The notes: generated from the letters alone by a model not told the origin. A stretch of DNA of 64,000 nucleotides from Pseudomonas guariconensis (GCF_024127895.1 NZ_JAMYBK010000018.1:41671-105670), one strand, 5' to 3'. Numbered from the stretch's first letter, positions 33,661 to 42,505 are shown. A program made the numbers and translations.

Positions 33661-34707
33661 ATGAACACACCCCTGCACGGCCCCGCCAAGGCCCTGCGCC
33701 TGGCCGCCATCGGTGCCGGCCTGCTGGCCTTGGGCGCAGGCTTTGCCTACGCCGCCGGCTGGATCGGCGGCCCGTCGCTGACCCCGCAGCGCATCGTCGA
33801 CACCTTCGAAGCCCAAGCCGGCCATCATCCTGGCTACCGCAAGAACCACGCCAAGGGCCTGTGCGTCAGTGGCTACTTCCAGAGCAGTGGGCTGGCCGAG
33901 CCACTGTCCAGCGCACGGGTCTTCAGCCAGCCTCGGGTGCCGGTGATCGGCCGCTTCGCCATCGGTGGGGCGAACCCGTTCAGCCCCGACACCCGTGTGC
34001 CGGTGCGCAGCCTGGCCCTGCAGTTCAGCAGCGATGATGGGCACGTCTGGCGAACCGGCATGAACAATACGCCGGTATTGGCGATCGCTACGCCCGAGGC
34101 CTTCTACCAACAGCTCCTGGCTGCGGCACCGGACCCCGCCACAGGCAAGCCGGACCCTGCGAAGATGCAGGCGTTCTTCGCCGCCCACCCCGAGAGTGCC
34201 GCGTTCCGCCAGTGGGCAGCCGGCTACACGCCCAGCGACAGCTTCGCCAGCACCGCGTACCACAGCATCAATGCCTTCTACCTGGTCGACGATGGCGGCA
34301 AGGCCCGCCCGGTGCGCTGGCAACTGGAGCCCGGCACGCCTTTCGCCCCGCTGCCGAGCGAGGTCGAGGACAAACGCTACCTGCAGCACGACCTGCAACG
34401 GCGCCTGGCCCACGGCCCACTGCGCTGGACCTTGCGCCTGACACTGGCCGAGCCCGACGACCCGGTGGACGACCCGTCCCGCCCCTGGCCCACCGAACGC
34501 CGCAGCATCGACGCGGGCACCCTGGTCATCGAACAAGTCGATGCCCCGGAGCAAGGCGCCTGCCGTGACATCAACTTCGACCCGCTGATCCTGCCCCCCG
34601 GCATCGAACCGTCCGCCGACCCTATCCTCGCCGCCCGTTCGGCGGCCTATTCGGAATCCTTCAACCGTCGCAGCCGCGAGTCCCTCGGCACCGGAGGCCG
34701 CCCATGA
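33661..34707 (+). CDS. Periplasmic catalase-family peroxidase (SrpA-like)
   Basis: A 348-residue heme protein of the short catalase-related peroxidase group. An N-terminal signal or anchor helix (AAIGAGLLALGAGFAYAAGW) places it in the periplasm. Distal heme His63 (KNHAKGLCVSG) and the proximal Arg326-x3-Tyr330 (RSAAYSESFNRR) are present. It is about 150 residues shorter than housekeeping catalases. The stop overlaps the cytochrome b start (ATGA), suggesting electrons for peroxide reduction come through that cytochrome. Confidence 0.9.
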   Translation: MNTPLHGPAKALRLAAIGAGLLALGAGFAYAAGWIGGPSLTPQRIVDTFEAQAGHHPGYRKNHAKGLCVSGYFQSSGLAEPLSSARVFSQPRVPVIGRFAIGGANPFSPDTRVPVRSLALQFSSDDGHVWRTGMNNTPVLAIATPEAFYQQLLAAAPDPATGKPDPAKMQAFFAAHPESAAFRQWAAGYTPSDSFASTAYHSINAFYLVDDGGKARPVRWQLEPGTPFAPLPSEVEDKRYLQHDLQRRLAHGPLRWTLRLTLAEPDDPVDDPSRPWPTERRSIDAGTLVIEQVDAPEQGACRDINFDPLILPPGIEPSADPILAARSAAYSESFNRRSRESLGTGGRP

Positions 34708-35246
34708 ACAAGCTCGCCCCCACCACCTTCCACCCGCTGGCCCGCCTGCTGCACTGGTTGATGGCCGTACTGATCCTGGCCATGCTGTTCATCGGCGTGA
34801 GCATGGTCGGCGACCTGTCGCCGCGTCATCCAGTGCTGGTCGAGTTGCACAAGGCAACGGGCCTGGCCCTGCTCGCCCTGGTGGTGCTGCGCATCGGCCT
34901 GCGCCTGGCCCTGCCCCACCCACCATTGCCACGTGACCTGCCGGCGCTCCAACGGCTCGCGGCGGGGGCTTCGCACCTGCTGCTCTACGCACTGATGCTG
35001 GCCATGCCGCTGCTGGGCTGGGCCATGCTTTCGGCTGGCGGCTACCCTCGCCCGCTGCAACTGCCCGCGATCGCGCCCCACGACCTGCAACTCTATACGG
35101 TGTTGCGCCAGGCACACGGCTGGGCAGGCTACCTGCTGTACGCCACCATCCTGTTGCACCTGGGCGCCGCGTTGGTGCATGCCCTGGTACGCCGGGACAG
35201 CGTGCTGCGCAGCATGTGGCCTGGCCCCCTGTCACGCGGCGATTGA
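34704..35246 (+). CDS. Cytochrome b561-type membrane protein
   Basis: A 180-residue four-helix diheme cytochrome b. Histidines sit at the expected places: HPLARLLHWLMAV in helix 1, LVELHKATGLALL in helix 2, and HGWAGYLLYATILLHLGAAL in helix 4. Such proteins pass electrons from quinol to a periplasmic partner. It overlaps the catalase-type peroxidase gene by 4 bases, so the pair is likely a membrane-linked peroxidase under ECF control. Confidence 0.9.
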   Translation: MNKLAPTTFHPLARLLHWLMAVLILAMLFIGVSMVGDLSPRHPVLVELHKATGLALLALVVLRIGLRLALPHPPLPRDLPALQRLAAGASHLLLYALMLAMPLLGWAMLSAGGYPRPLQLPAIAPHDLQLYTVLRQAHGWAGYLLYATILLHLGAALVHALVRRDSVLRSMWPGPLSRGD

Positions 35247-35277
35247 ACATCCATGGGCGGCTCGACATCGACCAGGG

Positions 35278-36168
35278 TCAACCGCCCACTGTCGCGTCCA
35301 GGCACAGTTCCATGAACCGCGCCGCTGCCCGGGACGGCGTCGCGGCATGGGGCATGAGGATCGAGAAATGCCGTGTCAACGGCTGCGGCGCGATACCCAA
35401 CCGGTACAACGCATTGTCTTCATGACGGATCGACATCGCCGAAACGAAGCCGATGCCCATCCCTGCACGCACCGCTTCCTTCACTCCTTCCACCCCGGCG
35501 ATCTCCAGGGCCACGCGCATCGCCACGCCGTCGCGGGCAAAGGCACGCTCGACCAGCCGGCGCACCCCCGAGCCGCTTTCGCGCAGTACCAACGGATAGG
35601 CGCCCAGCGCCTCGAGTGTCTGCGCAGTGGCGCCATTGGCCAACGGGTGATCGCTCGGGACGATGGCCACGATCTCGTCCTCGCGCCACGCCGTGACGCC
35701 CGTGCCCAGCGGCAGCTCCTGCCCTGGCGGCCCCTCGATCAAGGCGATGTCCAGCGTCCCCAGGGCAGCGACGATCTCCGCCGTGTTGCCGTTGGTGGTC
35801 GTCACCGCCACGTCCGGATAGCGCGCATGAAAATCCGCGATCAGGTACGGCAACAGGTAGCTGGCCGGGGTGGTACTCGCGCCGATGCGCAAGGTACCGC
35901 GCTCCAGCCCGCGCAGGGCATCGCGCAGGGCCTGGGCCTGGTGGAAGGTCTCGCGCAACCGCTGGGCATGCTCGAGCAATTGCTCGCCGGCAGCGGTCAG
36001 GCGTACACCGCGCCCGGCGCGCTGGTAGAGCGGTTCGCCGAAGGCTTCCTGCAGCAGCTTGAGCTGGCCCGACACGGCCGGCTGCGACAGGTGCAGGGCT
36101 GCTGCGGCATGGCTGATGTTGCCATGCTCGGCGACGGTGGCGAAGGTTATCAGTTGTTCAGGGGTCAT
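35278..36168 (-). CDS. LysR-family regulator (YeiE-like)
   Basis: A 296-residue LysR protein: helix-turn-helix at residues 1-60 (FATVAEHGNISHAAAALHLS, then QPAVSGQLKLLQE) and an effector domain with LRIGASTTPASYLLPYLIADF. This looks like the CysB/CbbR/YeiE side of the family. It is divergent from the YeiH gene, an arrangement seen in many bacteria where YeiE controls YeiH. The effector may be sulfite, as reported for YeiE of Escherichia/Salmonella. Confidence 0.88.
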   Translation of the reverse strand: MTPEQLITFATVAEHGNISHAAAALHLSQPAVSGQLKLLQEAFGEPLYQRAGRGVRLTAAGEQLLEHAQRLRETFHQAQALRDALRGLERGTLRIGASTTPASYLLPYLIADFHARYPDVAVTTTNGNTAEIVAALGTLDIALIEGPPGQELPLGTGVTAWREDEIVAIVPSDHPLANGATAQTLEALGAYPLVLRESGSGVRRLVERAFARDGVAMRVALEIAGVEGVKEAVRAGMGIGFVSAMSIRHEDNALYRLGIAPQPLTRHFSILMPHAATPSRAAARFMELCLDATVGG

Positions 36169-36219
36169 GAAGACAAAGTATCAGCAAAATGGATATCTGG
36201 CATTCCAAATGACGATTTT

Positions 36220-36233
36220 TTATAAGCTTATAA
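36220..36233. promoter_or_regulatory. 14-base palindrome between the LysR and YeiH genes
   Basis: TTATAAGCTTATAA is a perfect palindrome 45 bases upstream of the YeiH start and 52 bases upstream of the LysR start. It could be the LysR operator or overlap the -10 regions. It lies in an AT-rich spacer that contrasts with the surrounding DNA. Confidence 0.45.
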
Positions 36234-36277
36234 CTGAATTAACGTAGGCCTCATCACCCCAGATCGGAGGTCCTACC

Positions 36278-37339
36278 ATGACCACGACCCCTTCGGCCCC
36301 CGCCCTTGCGCCTACCCACACCACCCGTGGGCGGCTCAACGGCATCCTGTTCGTTGCTCTGTTCGCGCTCTCGGTCACTCAAGTGGCTGCCCTGCCGGCC
36401 ATCTCCAGCCTAGGCATCAGCCCGCTGATCGTCGGCATCGTCGCTGGTGCCCTGTACGGCAATGGCCTGCGCCATGGGCTGCCGGAAAGCTGGGCAGCGG
36501 GGGTGAATTTCTCCGCGCGCAACTTGCTGCGCCTGGCCGTGGCGTTCTTCGGCCTGCGGGTGAGCCTGCAGGAAATCGCCCAGGTCGGCTGGTCGGGCCT
36601 GACGGTCTCGCTACTGGTGGTCGCCAGCACCCTGCTGGTGGGCCTGTGGGTCGGCATGAAACTGATGAAACTGGACCGCGACACCGCATTGCTCACCGCA
36701 GCCGGCAGCGCGATCTGCGGCGCTGCGGCAGTGCTGGCCTTCGAGTCGGCGCTGCGCTCCCAACCGCACAAGGCTGCCATGGCGGTGGGCAGCGTGGTGC
36801 TGTTCGGCACCCTGTCGATGTTCCTCTACCCGTTGGCGGTCGCTGCCGGTTGGATACACCTCGATACCGTCGGCGTGGGCCTGTTCTTCGGTGGCACCCT
36901 CCACGAGGTGGCCCAGGTCGTCGGCGCGGCCAGCAACGTCAGCCCCGAGGCCACCCACATCGCCACCATCGTCAAGATGACCCGTGTATTGCTGCTGGTG
37001 CCGGTACTGCTGGTGGTCGGCGTGTGGATCAGCCACTCGCGCCGGAACGACCAAGCCCAGGGGGGCGGCCGGATCGCAGTACCATGGTTCGCCTTTGGCT
37101 TCCTCCTGCTGGTGTTGGTCAACTCGTTGCACATACTGCCCACCACACTGGTCACCACGATCAACGGTCTCGACACCTTCGCCCTGACCATGGCCATGAC
37201 CGCCCTGGGCATGGAGACCCGTTTCAGTCAAATCCGCCAGGCTGGCCCTCGCGCCCTGCTCACGGGGGCGATTCTCAACCTCTGGCTGGTCGGCGGTGGC
37301 CTGGCGATCGTCCATGGCGTACAGCGCCTGTTCGGATGA
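36278..37339 (+). CDS. YeiH-family putative sulfate/sulfite exporter
   Basis: A 353-residue inner-membrane protein of the UPF0324/YeiH family with about ten helices. Recognisable: GIVAGALYGNG, AGVNFSARNLLRLAVAFFGL, TAAGSAICGAAAVLAFE, GGTLHEVAQVVGA and a C-terminal AMTALGMETRF. The family is predicted to export sulfate or related anions; direct evidence is limited. A GGAGG site precedes the ATG. It is the divergent partner of the YeiE-like regulator. Confidence 0.88.
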   Translation: MTTTPSAPALAPTHTTRGRLNGILFVALFALSVTQVAALPAISSLGISPLIVGIVAGALYGNGLRHGLPESWAAGVNFSARNLLRLAVAFFGLRVSLQEIAQVGWSGLTVSLLVVASTLLVGLWVGMKLMKLDRDTALLTAAGSAICGAAAVLAFESALRSQPHKAAMAVGSVVLFGTLSMFLYPLAVAAGWIHLDTVGVGLFFGGTLHEVAQVVGAASNVSPEATHIATIVKMTRVLLLVPVLLVVGVWISHSRRNDQAQGGGRIAVPWFAFGFLLLVLVNSLHILPTTLVTTINGLDTFALTMAMTALGMETRFSQIRQAGPRALLTGAILNLWLVGGGLAIVHGVQRLFG

Positions 37340-37444
37340 ATGGCAGGGGAGCCAAGCTTTTTGGGCCCCCCTCTCGTTGCGGCGCGCATTTGTCGGTATG
37401 GTGGTATCCCAGTAGGAAGTTCCATACGCACAGGAAAGACTTAG

Positions 37445-38818
37445 ATGCCCCAACGCCATGTCATCAACGCATCCGTCAGCCCCAAAGGCAGCCTGGAGAC
37501 GCTGTCGCAACGTGAAGTCCAGCAACTGAGCGAAGTCGGTACCGGCAGCCTGTACACCCTGTTCCGCCAGTGCGCCCTGGCCATCCTCAACACTGGCGCC
37601 CATGTCGACAATGCCAAGACCATCCTCGAGGCCTACCAGGATTTCGAAGTCCGTATCCACCAGCAGGACCGCGGTGTGCGCCTCGAACTGCTCAACGCGC
37701 CGGCCGATGCCTTCGTCGACGGCGAGATGATCGCCAGCACCCGCGAGATGCTGTTCAGCGCCCTGCGCGACATCGTCTATACCGAGAGCGAGCTGGCCAG
37801 CCAGCGCATCGACCTGGAGAGCTCCCAGGGCATCACCGATTACGTCTTCCACCTGCTGCGCAACGCCCGCACCCTGCGCCCCGGCGTGGAGCCGAAGATG
37901 GTGGTGTGCTGGGGCGGCCACTCGATCAGCAGCGAGGAATACCAGTACACCAAGAAGGTTGGCCACGAGCTGGGCCTGCGCAAGCTGGACGTCTGCACCG
38001 GCTGCGGTCCGGGCGTGATGAAGGGGCCGATGAAGGGCGCCACCATCGCCCATGCCAAGCAGCGCATGCACGGCAGCCGCTACCTGGGCCTGACCGAGCC
38101 TGGCATCATCGCCGCCGAGGCGCCCAACCCCATCGTCAACGAGCTGGTGATCCTGCCGGACATCGAGAAACGCCTGGAGGCGTTCGTGCGGGTCGGGCAT
38201 GGCATCATCATCTTCCCCGGCGGCGCCGGCACCGCCGAGGAGTTCCTGTACCTGCTGGGCATCCTCATGCACCCGGACAACCAGGACCTGCCGTTCCCGG
38301 TCATCCTCACCGGCCCGCGCAGCGCCGAGGCCTACCTGCAGCAGTTGCATGCCTTCGTCGGCGCCACCCTGGGCGAGGCGGCGCAGAGCCACTACCAGAT
38401 CATCATCGACGACCCGGCCGAGGTGGCCCGGCAGATGGTCGAGGGCCTCAAGGCGGTCAAGCAGTTCCGCCGCGAGCGCAACGATGCCTTCCACTTCAAC
38501 TGGCTGCTGAAGATCGAGGAAAGCTTCCAGCGCCCGTTCGACCCGACCCACGAGAACATGGCCAACCTCGAGCTGCACCATGAGCTGCCACCCCATGAGC
38601 TGGCCGCCAACCTGCGCCGGGCGTTTTCCGGGGTGGTCGCCGGCAACGTCAAGGACAAGGGCATCCGCCTGATCGAGGAGCACGGGCCGTACCAGATCCG
38701 TGGCGACAGCGCAGTGCTCGACCCGCTGGGCCGGCTGCTGCAGGCGTTCGTCGACCAGCACCGGATGAAGCTGCCGGGCGGGGCCGACTATGTGCCCTGC
38801 TACCAGGTCGTGACCTGA
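37445..38818 (+). CDS. ppnN: Pyrimidine/purine nucleotide 5'-monophosphate nucleosidase PpnN
   Basis: A 457-residue homologue of E. coli PpnN (YgdH), which cleaves nucleotide monophosphates to base and ribose 5-phosphate and is stimulated by (p)ppGpp. The LOG-type Rossmann core shows CTGCGPGVMKGPMKGA and FPGGAGTAEEFLYLLG; the N-terminal regulatory and C-terminal extensions are of family length. An AGGAAAG site precedes the ATG. A strong G/C hairpin follows the stop. Confidence 0.93.
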   Translation: MPQRHVINASVSPKGSLETLSQREVQQLSEVGTGSLYTLFRQCALAILNTGAHVDNAKTILEAYQDFEVRIHQQDRGVRLELLNAPADAFVDGEMIASTREMLFSALRDIVYTESELASQRIDLESSQGITDYVFHLLRNARTLRPGVEPKMVVCWGGHSISSEEYQYTKKVGHELGLRKLDVCTGCGPGVMKGPMKGATIAHAKQRMHGSRYLGLTEPGIIAAEAPNPIVNELVILPDIEKRLEAFVRVGHGIIIFPGGAGTAEEFLYLLGILMHPDNQDLPFPVILTGPRSAEAYLQQLHAFVGATLGEAAQSHYQIIIDDPAEVARQMVEGLKAVKQFRRERNDAFHFNWLLKIEESFQRPFDPTHENMANLELHHELPPHELAANLRRAFSGVVAGNVKDKGIRLIEEHGPYQIRGDSAVLDPLGRLLQAFVDQHRMKLPGGADYVPCYQVVT

Positions 38819-38824
38819 GGCTAC

Positions 38825-38842
38825 GGGGGCGCTTGCGCCCCC
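38825..38842 (+). terminator. Hairpin after ppnN
   Basis: GGGGGCGC-TT-GCGCCCCC, an 8-base perfect stem 6 bases after the ppnN stop, followed by more C and a few T residues. This is a likely intrinsic terminator, though the T run is poor. Confidence 0.5.
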
Positions 38843-38957
38843 CCTATCTGAAGTCCGGGACGACGCAACATCCTGTAGACATTTCCTACCCCAAGCAGTG
38901 AACCTGCCTCGATAAAAACGGTCTTTCGCTGACGGTCAATCCACCGACCGGTTCGAC

Positions 38958-38980
38958 GGCCCCGTGACCCGGGCCTTTTT
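38958..38980 (+). other. Terminator-like hairpin in the leader of the SH3 gene
   Basis: GGCCC (38958-38962) pairs with GGGCC (38971-38975) and is followed by five T residues, 25 bases before the preferred start of the SH3 gene at 39006. It lies inside the presumed 5' leader, so it might act as an attenuator. The stem is only 5 bases, so chance is possible. Confidence 0.3.
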
Positions 38981-39005
38981 CCGTCCTGTTTCAGCGAAGA
39001 CCACC

Positions 39006-39656
39006 ATGCCTGATTTGCGCCCAGCCTCCTCCGCCCTTCCCGCCCTGCGCGGCAGCCTGATCGCCGCCCTGATCGCCCTCGCCGCCCCCGTGCATGCCGA
39101 AGAACCGGCCAGCGACGCACGCTGGGTCAGCGACACCCTGAGTACCTACGTACGCAGCGGCCCCACCAACGGCCACCGCATCGTCGGCACGCTCAAGGCC
39201 GGGCAGAAGGTCACGCTGATCGGCACCCAGGGCAGCTACAGCCAGGTACGCGGGCAGAACGGCGACCTGGTGTGGATCCTCACCAGCGACCTGCAGGCCG
39301 TGCCCGGCCAGGCCGAGCGCCTGCCCCAGCTGGACGCCCAGGTCGCCCAGCTCTCCGAGCAGCTCAAGACCATCGACGACAGCTGGAAGAACCGCGTGCA
39401 GGGCATGCAGGAAACCCTGGACTCGCGCAAGGCGCTGATCGACGAGCTGGAGGCGCGCAACAAGGCGCTCAACGAGCAGCTCGACCAGGCCCAGTCGTCG
39501 TTGCGTGACACCCAGGCACGCCTGGGCGACGAGAACAAGCAGGTGATGATGCGCTACATGGTCTACGGCGGCAGCATCGCCGGTGCCGGCCTGCTCGCGG
39601 GCCTGATCCTGCCGGCCCTGACCCGCGGGCGCAAGCGCAACGACCGCTGGTTCTGA
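39006..39656 (+). CDS. TIGR04211-family SH3 domain protein
   Basis: A 216-residue envelope protein. Signal peptide (GSLIAALIALAAPVHAEE), bacterial SH3 domain at about residues 35-95 (VSDTLSTYVRSGPTNGHRIV, GTLKAGQKVTLIG), a coiled coil to about 185 (the QLSEQLKTIDDSWKNR region), and a C-terminal membrane helix (GAGLLAGLILPAL) with a basic tail. This architecture is that of the TIGR04211/YgiM group. I prefer the ATG at 39006 because it starts directly before the signal peptide; a GTG at 38964 is in frame. Confidence 0.85.
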   Translation: MPDLRPASSALPALRGSLIAALIALAAPVHAEEPASDARWVSDTLSTYVRSGPTNGHRIVGTLKAGQKVTLIGTQGSYSQVRGQNGDLVWILTSDLQAVPGQAERLPQLDAQVAQLSEQLKTIDDSWKNRVQGMQETLDSRKALIDELEARNKALNEQLDQAQSSLRDTQARLGDENKQVMMRYMVYGGSIAGAGLLAGLILPALTRGRKRNDRWF

Positions 39657-39659
39657 GGC

Positions 39660-40595
39660 TCAGGCCGGCTGGTTGACCACGCCGAACGGCACATGCACCG
39701 AGGGCACCACGGTACTGGTGCCCTGCAGGTGGCCCGACTGGTCGTCGAAGAAGATGTGCGGCTTGAGTACCTGCAGCACCCGGCGCTTCTCGATGCCGCC
39801 GAGGAAGAACGCATCGTTGGCCATCACGCCCCAGCTCTTCAAGGTGGTCAGCGCACGCTCATGGGACGGCGCGTTGCGCGCGGTGACGATGGACACCCGC
39901 AGGCGGTTCTCGTAGCCGGGGTGGTCGAGCTTGTAGCGTTCCTCGACCGCCTGGATCCGCGCGATGCGCACGAAGAACTCCTTGAGCGGCCCAGGGTTGT
40001 GGGGCTGGGCGACATTGGTCACCTCATGGGCATGGAAGCCCTGCAAGCCATCGCGCTGCATCACCGCCTCCGACTCGTCGCCGGCCAGCACGCCATCGAA
40101 GTCGAAGGCGATGCGCAGGCCGGTGTCATGCTCATCGTCGTCGAACCGGGAGTCGAGCACCTGCCCGGCCGGGTAGCCGGCCTGGATCGCCGCGTCCACA
40201 TGGGCCTTGTCGGCGGAAAGGAACAGGGCGATGTTCAGTGCCGGGATGTACTCGTAGGGCGAACGGCCCTGCATGAAGATCGCCCGGGTCATGTTCAGGC
40301 CGTAGTGCTCGATGGTCTTCATCACCCGCAGCCCGGTGTCCGGGTCGTTCTGCGACAACAGCACGACCTCTACCAAGGGATCGTCAGGGTCGTCGCGCAG
40401 GTCGTTGAGCGCCAGCAGGCGCTTGATGAAGGGAAAAGCGATGCCCTTGCCCAGCGGCACGTGCAGGTGTTGCTCCTGGTACTTGCGGTACTGGGCCTCG
40501 CCCTCGCGACGGAATACCGCGTCGGAGTCGCTGAGGTCGAACACCGCGCTCGACGCCACGCCGATCACCAGGCGATCGTCCACGTCATAGGCCAT
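39660..40595 (-). CDS. 5'-nucleotidase (PF06189 type)
   Basis: A 311-residue cytosolic 5'-nucleotidase-like protein of the PF06189 family, HAD-related. Motifs: IGVASSAVFDLSDSD near the start, IAFDFDGVLAGDESE in the middle, IVTARNAP and IFFDDQSGHL. The ATG at 40595 is preceded by GAAGGAG. It converges with the SH3 gene with 3 bases between stops. It would dephosphorylate nucleoside monophosphates; specificity is unknown. Confidence 0.88.
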   Translation of the reverse strand: MAYDVDDRLVIGVASSAVFDLSDSDAVFRREGEAQYRKYQEQHLHVPLGKGIAFPFIKRLLALNDLRDDPDDPLVEVVLLSQNDPDTGLRVMKTIEHYGLNMTRAIFMQGRSPYEYIPALNIALFLSADKAHVDAAIQAGYPAGQVLDSRFDDDEHDTGLRIAFDFDGVLAGDESEAVMQRDGLQGFHAHEVTNVAQPHNPGPLKEFFVRIARIQAVEERYKLDHPGYENRLRVSIVTARNAPSHERALTTLKSWGVMANDAFFLGGIEKRRVLQVLKPHIFFDDQSGHLQGTSTVVPSVHVPFGVVNQPA

Positions 40596-40637
40596 GGCTT
40601 GCTCCTTCTCCTTCGGCACACGAGAATGACAAGGCGA

Positions 40638-41336
40638 TCATGATGCGGGCCTGCCTTGCAGGCGTGGCGCCCAGTCTTCGACCTGGTGCTGCTCCAGGCG
40701 CCGCTGCAAGGTCTTGCGCCAGGATGGCACCAAGGGCAGCGCGAGGCACTCGCGCAACAACTCGGGTTCCAGGCACTTGTCGAACAGCACCGCCGACAGC
40801 CGTGCGACGGACCAGTCGCCGTGGGGGCGCTCGACCAGTTGCAAGGCGTCGCCGGCCTCGACCGTGCCCTCCTCCAGCACCCGGTAATACCAGCCCGTGC
40901 GTCCGCTCTGCTGGACCTGCAAGGCCATCTGCGCCACGCCGAAGCGATCATTGAGCTTCCAGCAAGGCATACGCCCCTGGGAGATCTCCAGCAGGGCCGA
41001 GCCCACGCGGATACGGTCGCCCAGGCAGACGTCCGACTCACGCCAGCCGGTGCTGCTGAAGTTCTCGCCGAAGGCGCCGGGCTGGGCCAGCAGCGGATGC
41101 CCGCCCAGCGCCTCGGCCCACTGGGCGTAGTGTTCGCGCGGATAATGGTGGAGGGCCTTTTCCACCCCGCCGTGAACCCGCAGGTCGCCCTGCTCGTCTC
41201 CCTCCAGGCCCAGGAACGTCACCTTGAGCGGCCCTTGCCGGGGATGCTTGTCGATGCCGCTGTACGAACCGGGGCGGGTGAAAGGCCGGGCGCGACCGGT
41301 GAGCAGGCTGTCGAGGGTGAGGTAGGTCGGGGTCAT
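40638..41336 (-). CDS. MOSC-domain protein, YiiM type
   Basis: A 232-residue MOSC protein with the C-terminal 3-alpha region of the YiiM subgroup, which binds molybdenum cofactor and reduces N-hydroxylated compounds. The conserved Moco cysteine lies in SQGRMPCWKLNDRF. Other marks: GLEGDEQGDLRVHGGVEKAL, GAFGENF. It is 42 bases upstream of the nucleotidase gene on the same strand. Confidence 0.9.
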   Translation of the reverse strand: MTPTYLTLDSLLTGRARPFTRPGSYSGIDKHPRQGPLKVTFLGLEGDEQGDLRVHGGVEKALHHYPREHYAQWAEALGGHPLLAQPGAFGENFSSTGWRESDVCLGDRIRVGSALLEISQGRMPCWKLNDRFGVAQMALQVQQSGRTGWYYRVLEEGTVEAGDALQLVERPHGDWSVARLSAVLFDKCLEPELLRECLALPLVPSWRKTLQRRLEQHQVEDWAPRLQGRPAS

Positions 41337-41387
41337 GCGGGTTCTCGCGGTATCTCGCTGGAAAGACGAGCTTACCTGAGAGCCGGG

Positions 41388-41420
41388 GGCGATCGGAACG
41401 CTTCGTGCGTTGCGATCGCC
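41388..41420. repeat. 14-base-arm hairpin between the MOSC and GNAT genes
   Basis: GGCGATCGGAACGC (41388-41401) and GCGTTGCGATCGCC (41407-41420) pair with a single mismatch around a TTCGT loop. It lies in the divergent intergenic gap, 52 bases from the MOSC start and 94 from the GNAT start. It may be an operator or an RNA leader structure. Confidence 0.45.
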
Positions 41421-41513
41421 GTGGCGGGCTTGCCCCGCGCCACCCGATGGTTAGACTGTGCACCCCGCCCCACCCGGCGTGGGAAGACCCAACAGATGCC
41501 GGAGCCTGCCCCG

Positions 41514-42200
41514 ATGTTCATCCTGAGCCGCCCTGACGGCGTGCCCCCCGAGTCCTTCCAGAACCAGATCCGCCAACTGGTGATCGACCATGTCGGCGAG
41601 CTGAGCAGCGTTGCCATCAGCCCGGACAATCCGCTCTATCCGCTGTACCAGTACGGGGTCGGCCTGGAGGTCCACCAATACCTGCAGGCCATGGACGGCA
41701 CCCGCGGCCTGGCGGTGGAACTGACCCTGGCCCTGGATGCCGAGGCTCCGCAGCGGCTGCTCGGCTTCGCCCTGTCGCTGCCCGCCCAGGACAACGACCA
41801 GGCCTGCACCCTGGCCTTCCTTGCCGTGGCCGCGAGCCATCGCCGCCAGGGGATCGCCCGGGCGCTGCTGGCCGACCTGCAATCACGTTATGCCTGCGTG
41901 GAGCTGAACGTCTTCGCCAGCCTGGTGCCCTGGTTCGAGACGATGGGCATGCAGGTGGTGGCCGCCAATGGACCGCAGGTGCTGATGAGCAGCACCGGCC
42001 AGGCCAGCGAAGCGCTGGTCGGCCGCCTGGACATCGCACCGATCTATCGCACCCTCGAGGTGCGGCAGATCCATGCCTACCTGCTCAAGCAGCATGGCCA
42101 GGCGGCGATGATCGAGGCGGAGCAACAGCGGGATGCACGCCTGGACGCGCTGGGGGAGCAGGCCCAGGACTGCGTCAGGCAGCGCAAGACGGTGCATTGA
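41514..42200 (+). CDS. GNAT-family N-acetyltransferase
   Basis: A 228-residue acetyltransferase-like protein. The acetyl-CoA loop is visible as VAASHRRQGIARALLADLQ (Q/R-x-x-G-x-A type), preceded by LAFLAVAA. Two close ATGs are possible: 41514 (GGAG 9 bases upstream) and 41496 (GGAAG 9 bases upstream); they differ by six residues. The C-terminal extension after residue 165 is helical. The substrate is unknown. It converges with the small PLDc_N gene. Confidence 0.8.
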   Translation: MFILSRPDGVPPESFQNQIRQLVIDHVGELSSVAISPDNPLYPLYQYGVGLEVHQYLQAMDGTRGLAVELTLALDAEAPQRLLGFALSLPAQDNDQACTLAFLAVAASHRRQGIARALLADLQSRYACVELNVFASLVPWFETMGMQVVAANGPQVLMSSTGQASEALVGRLDIAPIYRTLEVRQIHAYLLKQHGQAAMIEAEQQRDARLDALGEQAQDCVRQRKTVH

Positions 42201-42204
42201 GTCG

Positions 42205-42417
42205 TCATTTTTCCTGCAGTACGGCCCTGCCCTTCACCGCCCGTGGCCCCATCCAGGCCCACACGATCAGGCCGGGAATCGGCGCGTAGACCACGAAGAC
42301 GATCCACAGCATCTTGCGTTCGGCGCGTCGCTCGCTGCCGATGATGTGCCAGATGGCCAACATCTCCAGCAGGATGACGATGGCGGCGATGATGATCCAG
42401 ATCGTTCCGATCTCCAT
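42205..42417 (-). CDS. PLDc_N-domain small membrane protein
   Basis: A 70-residue inner-membrane protein with two helices (IWIIIAAIVILLEMLAIWHI; MLWIVFVVYAPIPGLIVWAW), the pattern of the phospholipase D nuclease N-terminal (PLDc_N) family. These are small stand-alone membrane proteins of unclear role. It ends 4 bases from the GNAT stop, convergent. Confidence 0.75.
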   Translation of the reverse strand: MEIGTIWIIIAAIVILLEMLAIWHIIGSERRAERKMLWIVFVVYAPIPGLIVWAWMGPRAVKGRAVLQEK

Positions 42418-42505
42418 GAGCGTTCTCCCGTGAGCATGTAATGCGTTGGGTAGCCACGGGCCGCGAGGGTTCAGTCGGATCCTGCGCCGAGGGTGCCTTG
42501 GGTTC

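Noticed and set aside
40656..41513. A very long N-terminal extension of the GNAT protein
   Set aside because: The upstream frame is an antisense shadow of the MOSC gene. GNAT-like sequence begins only at 41496/41514.
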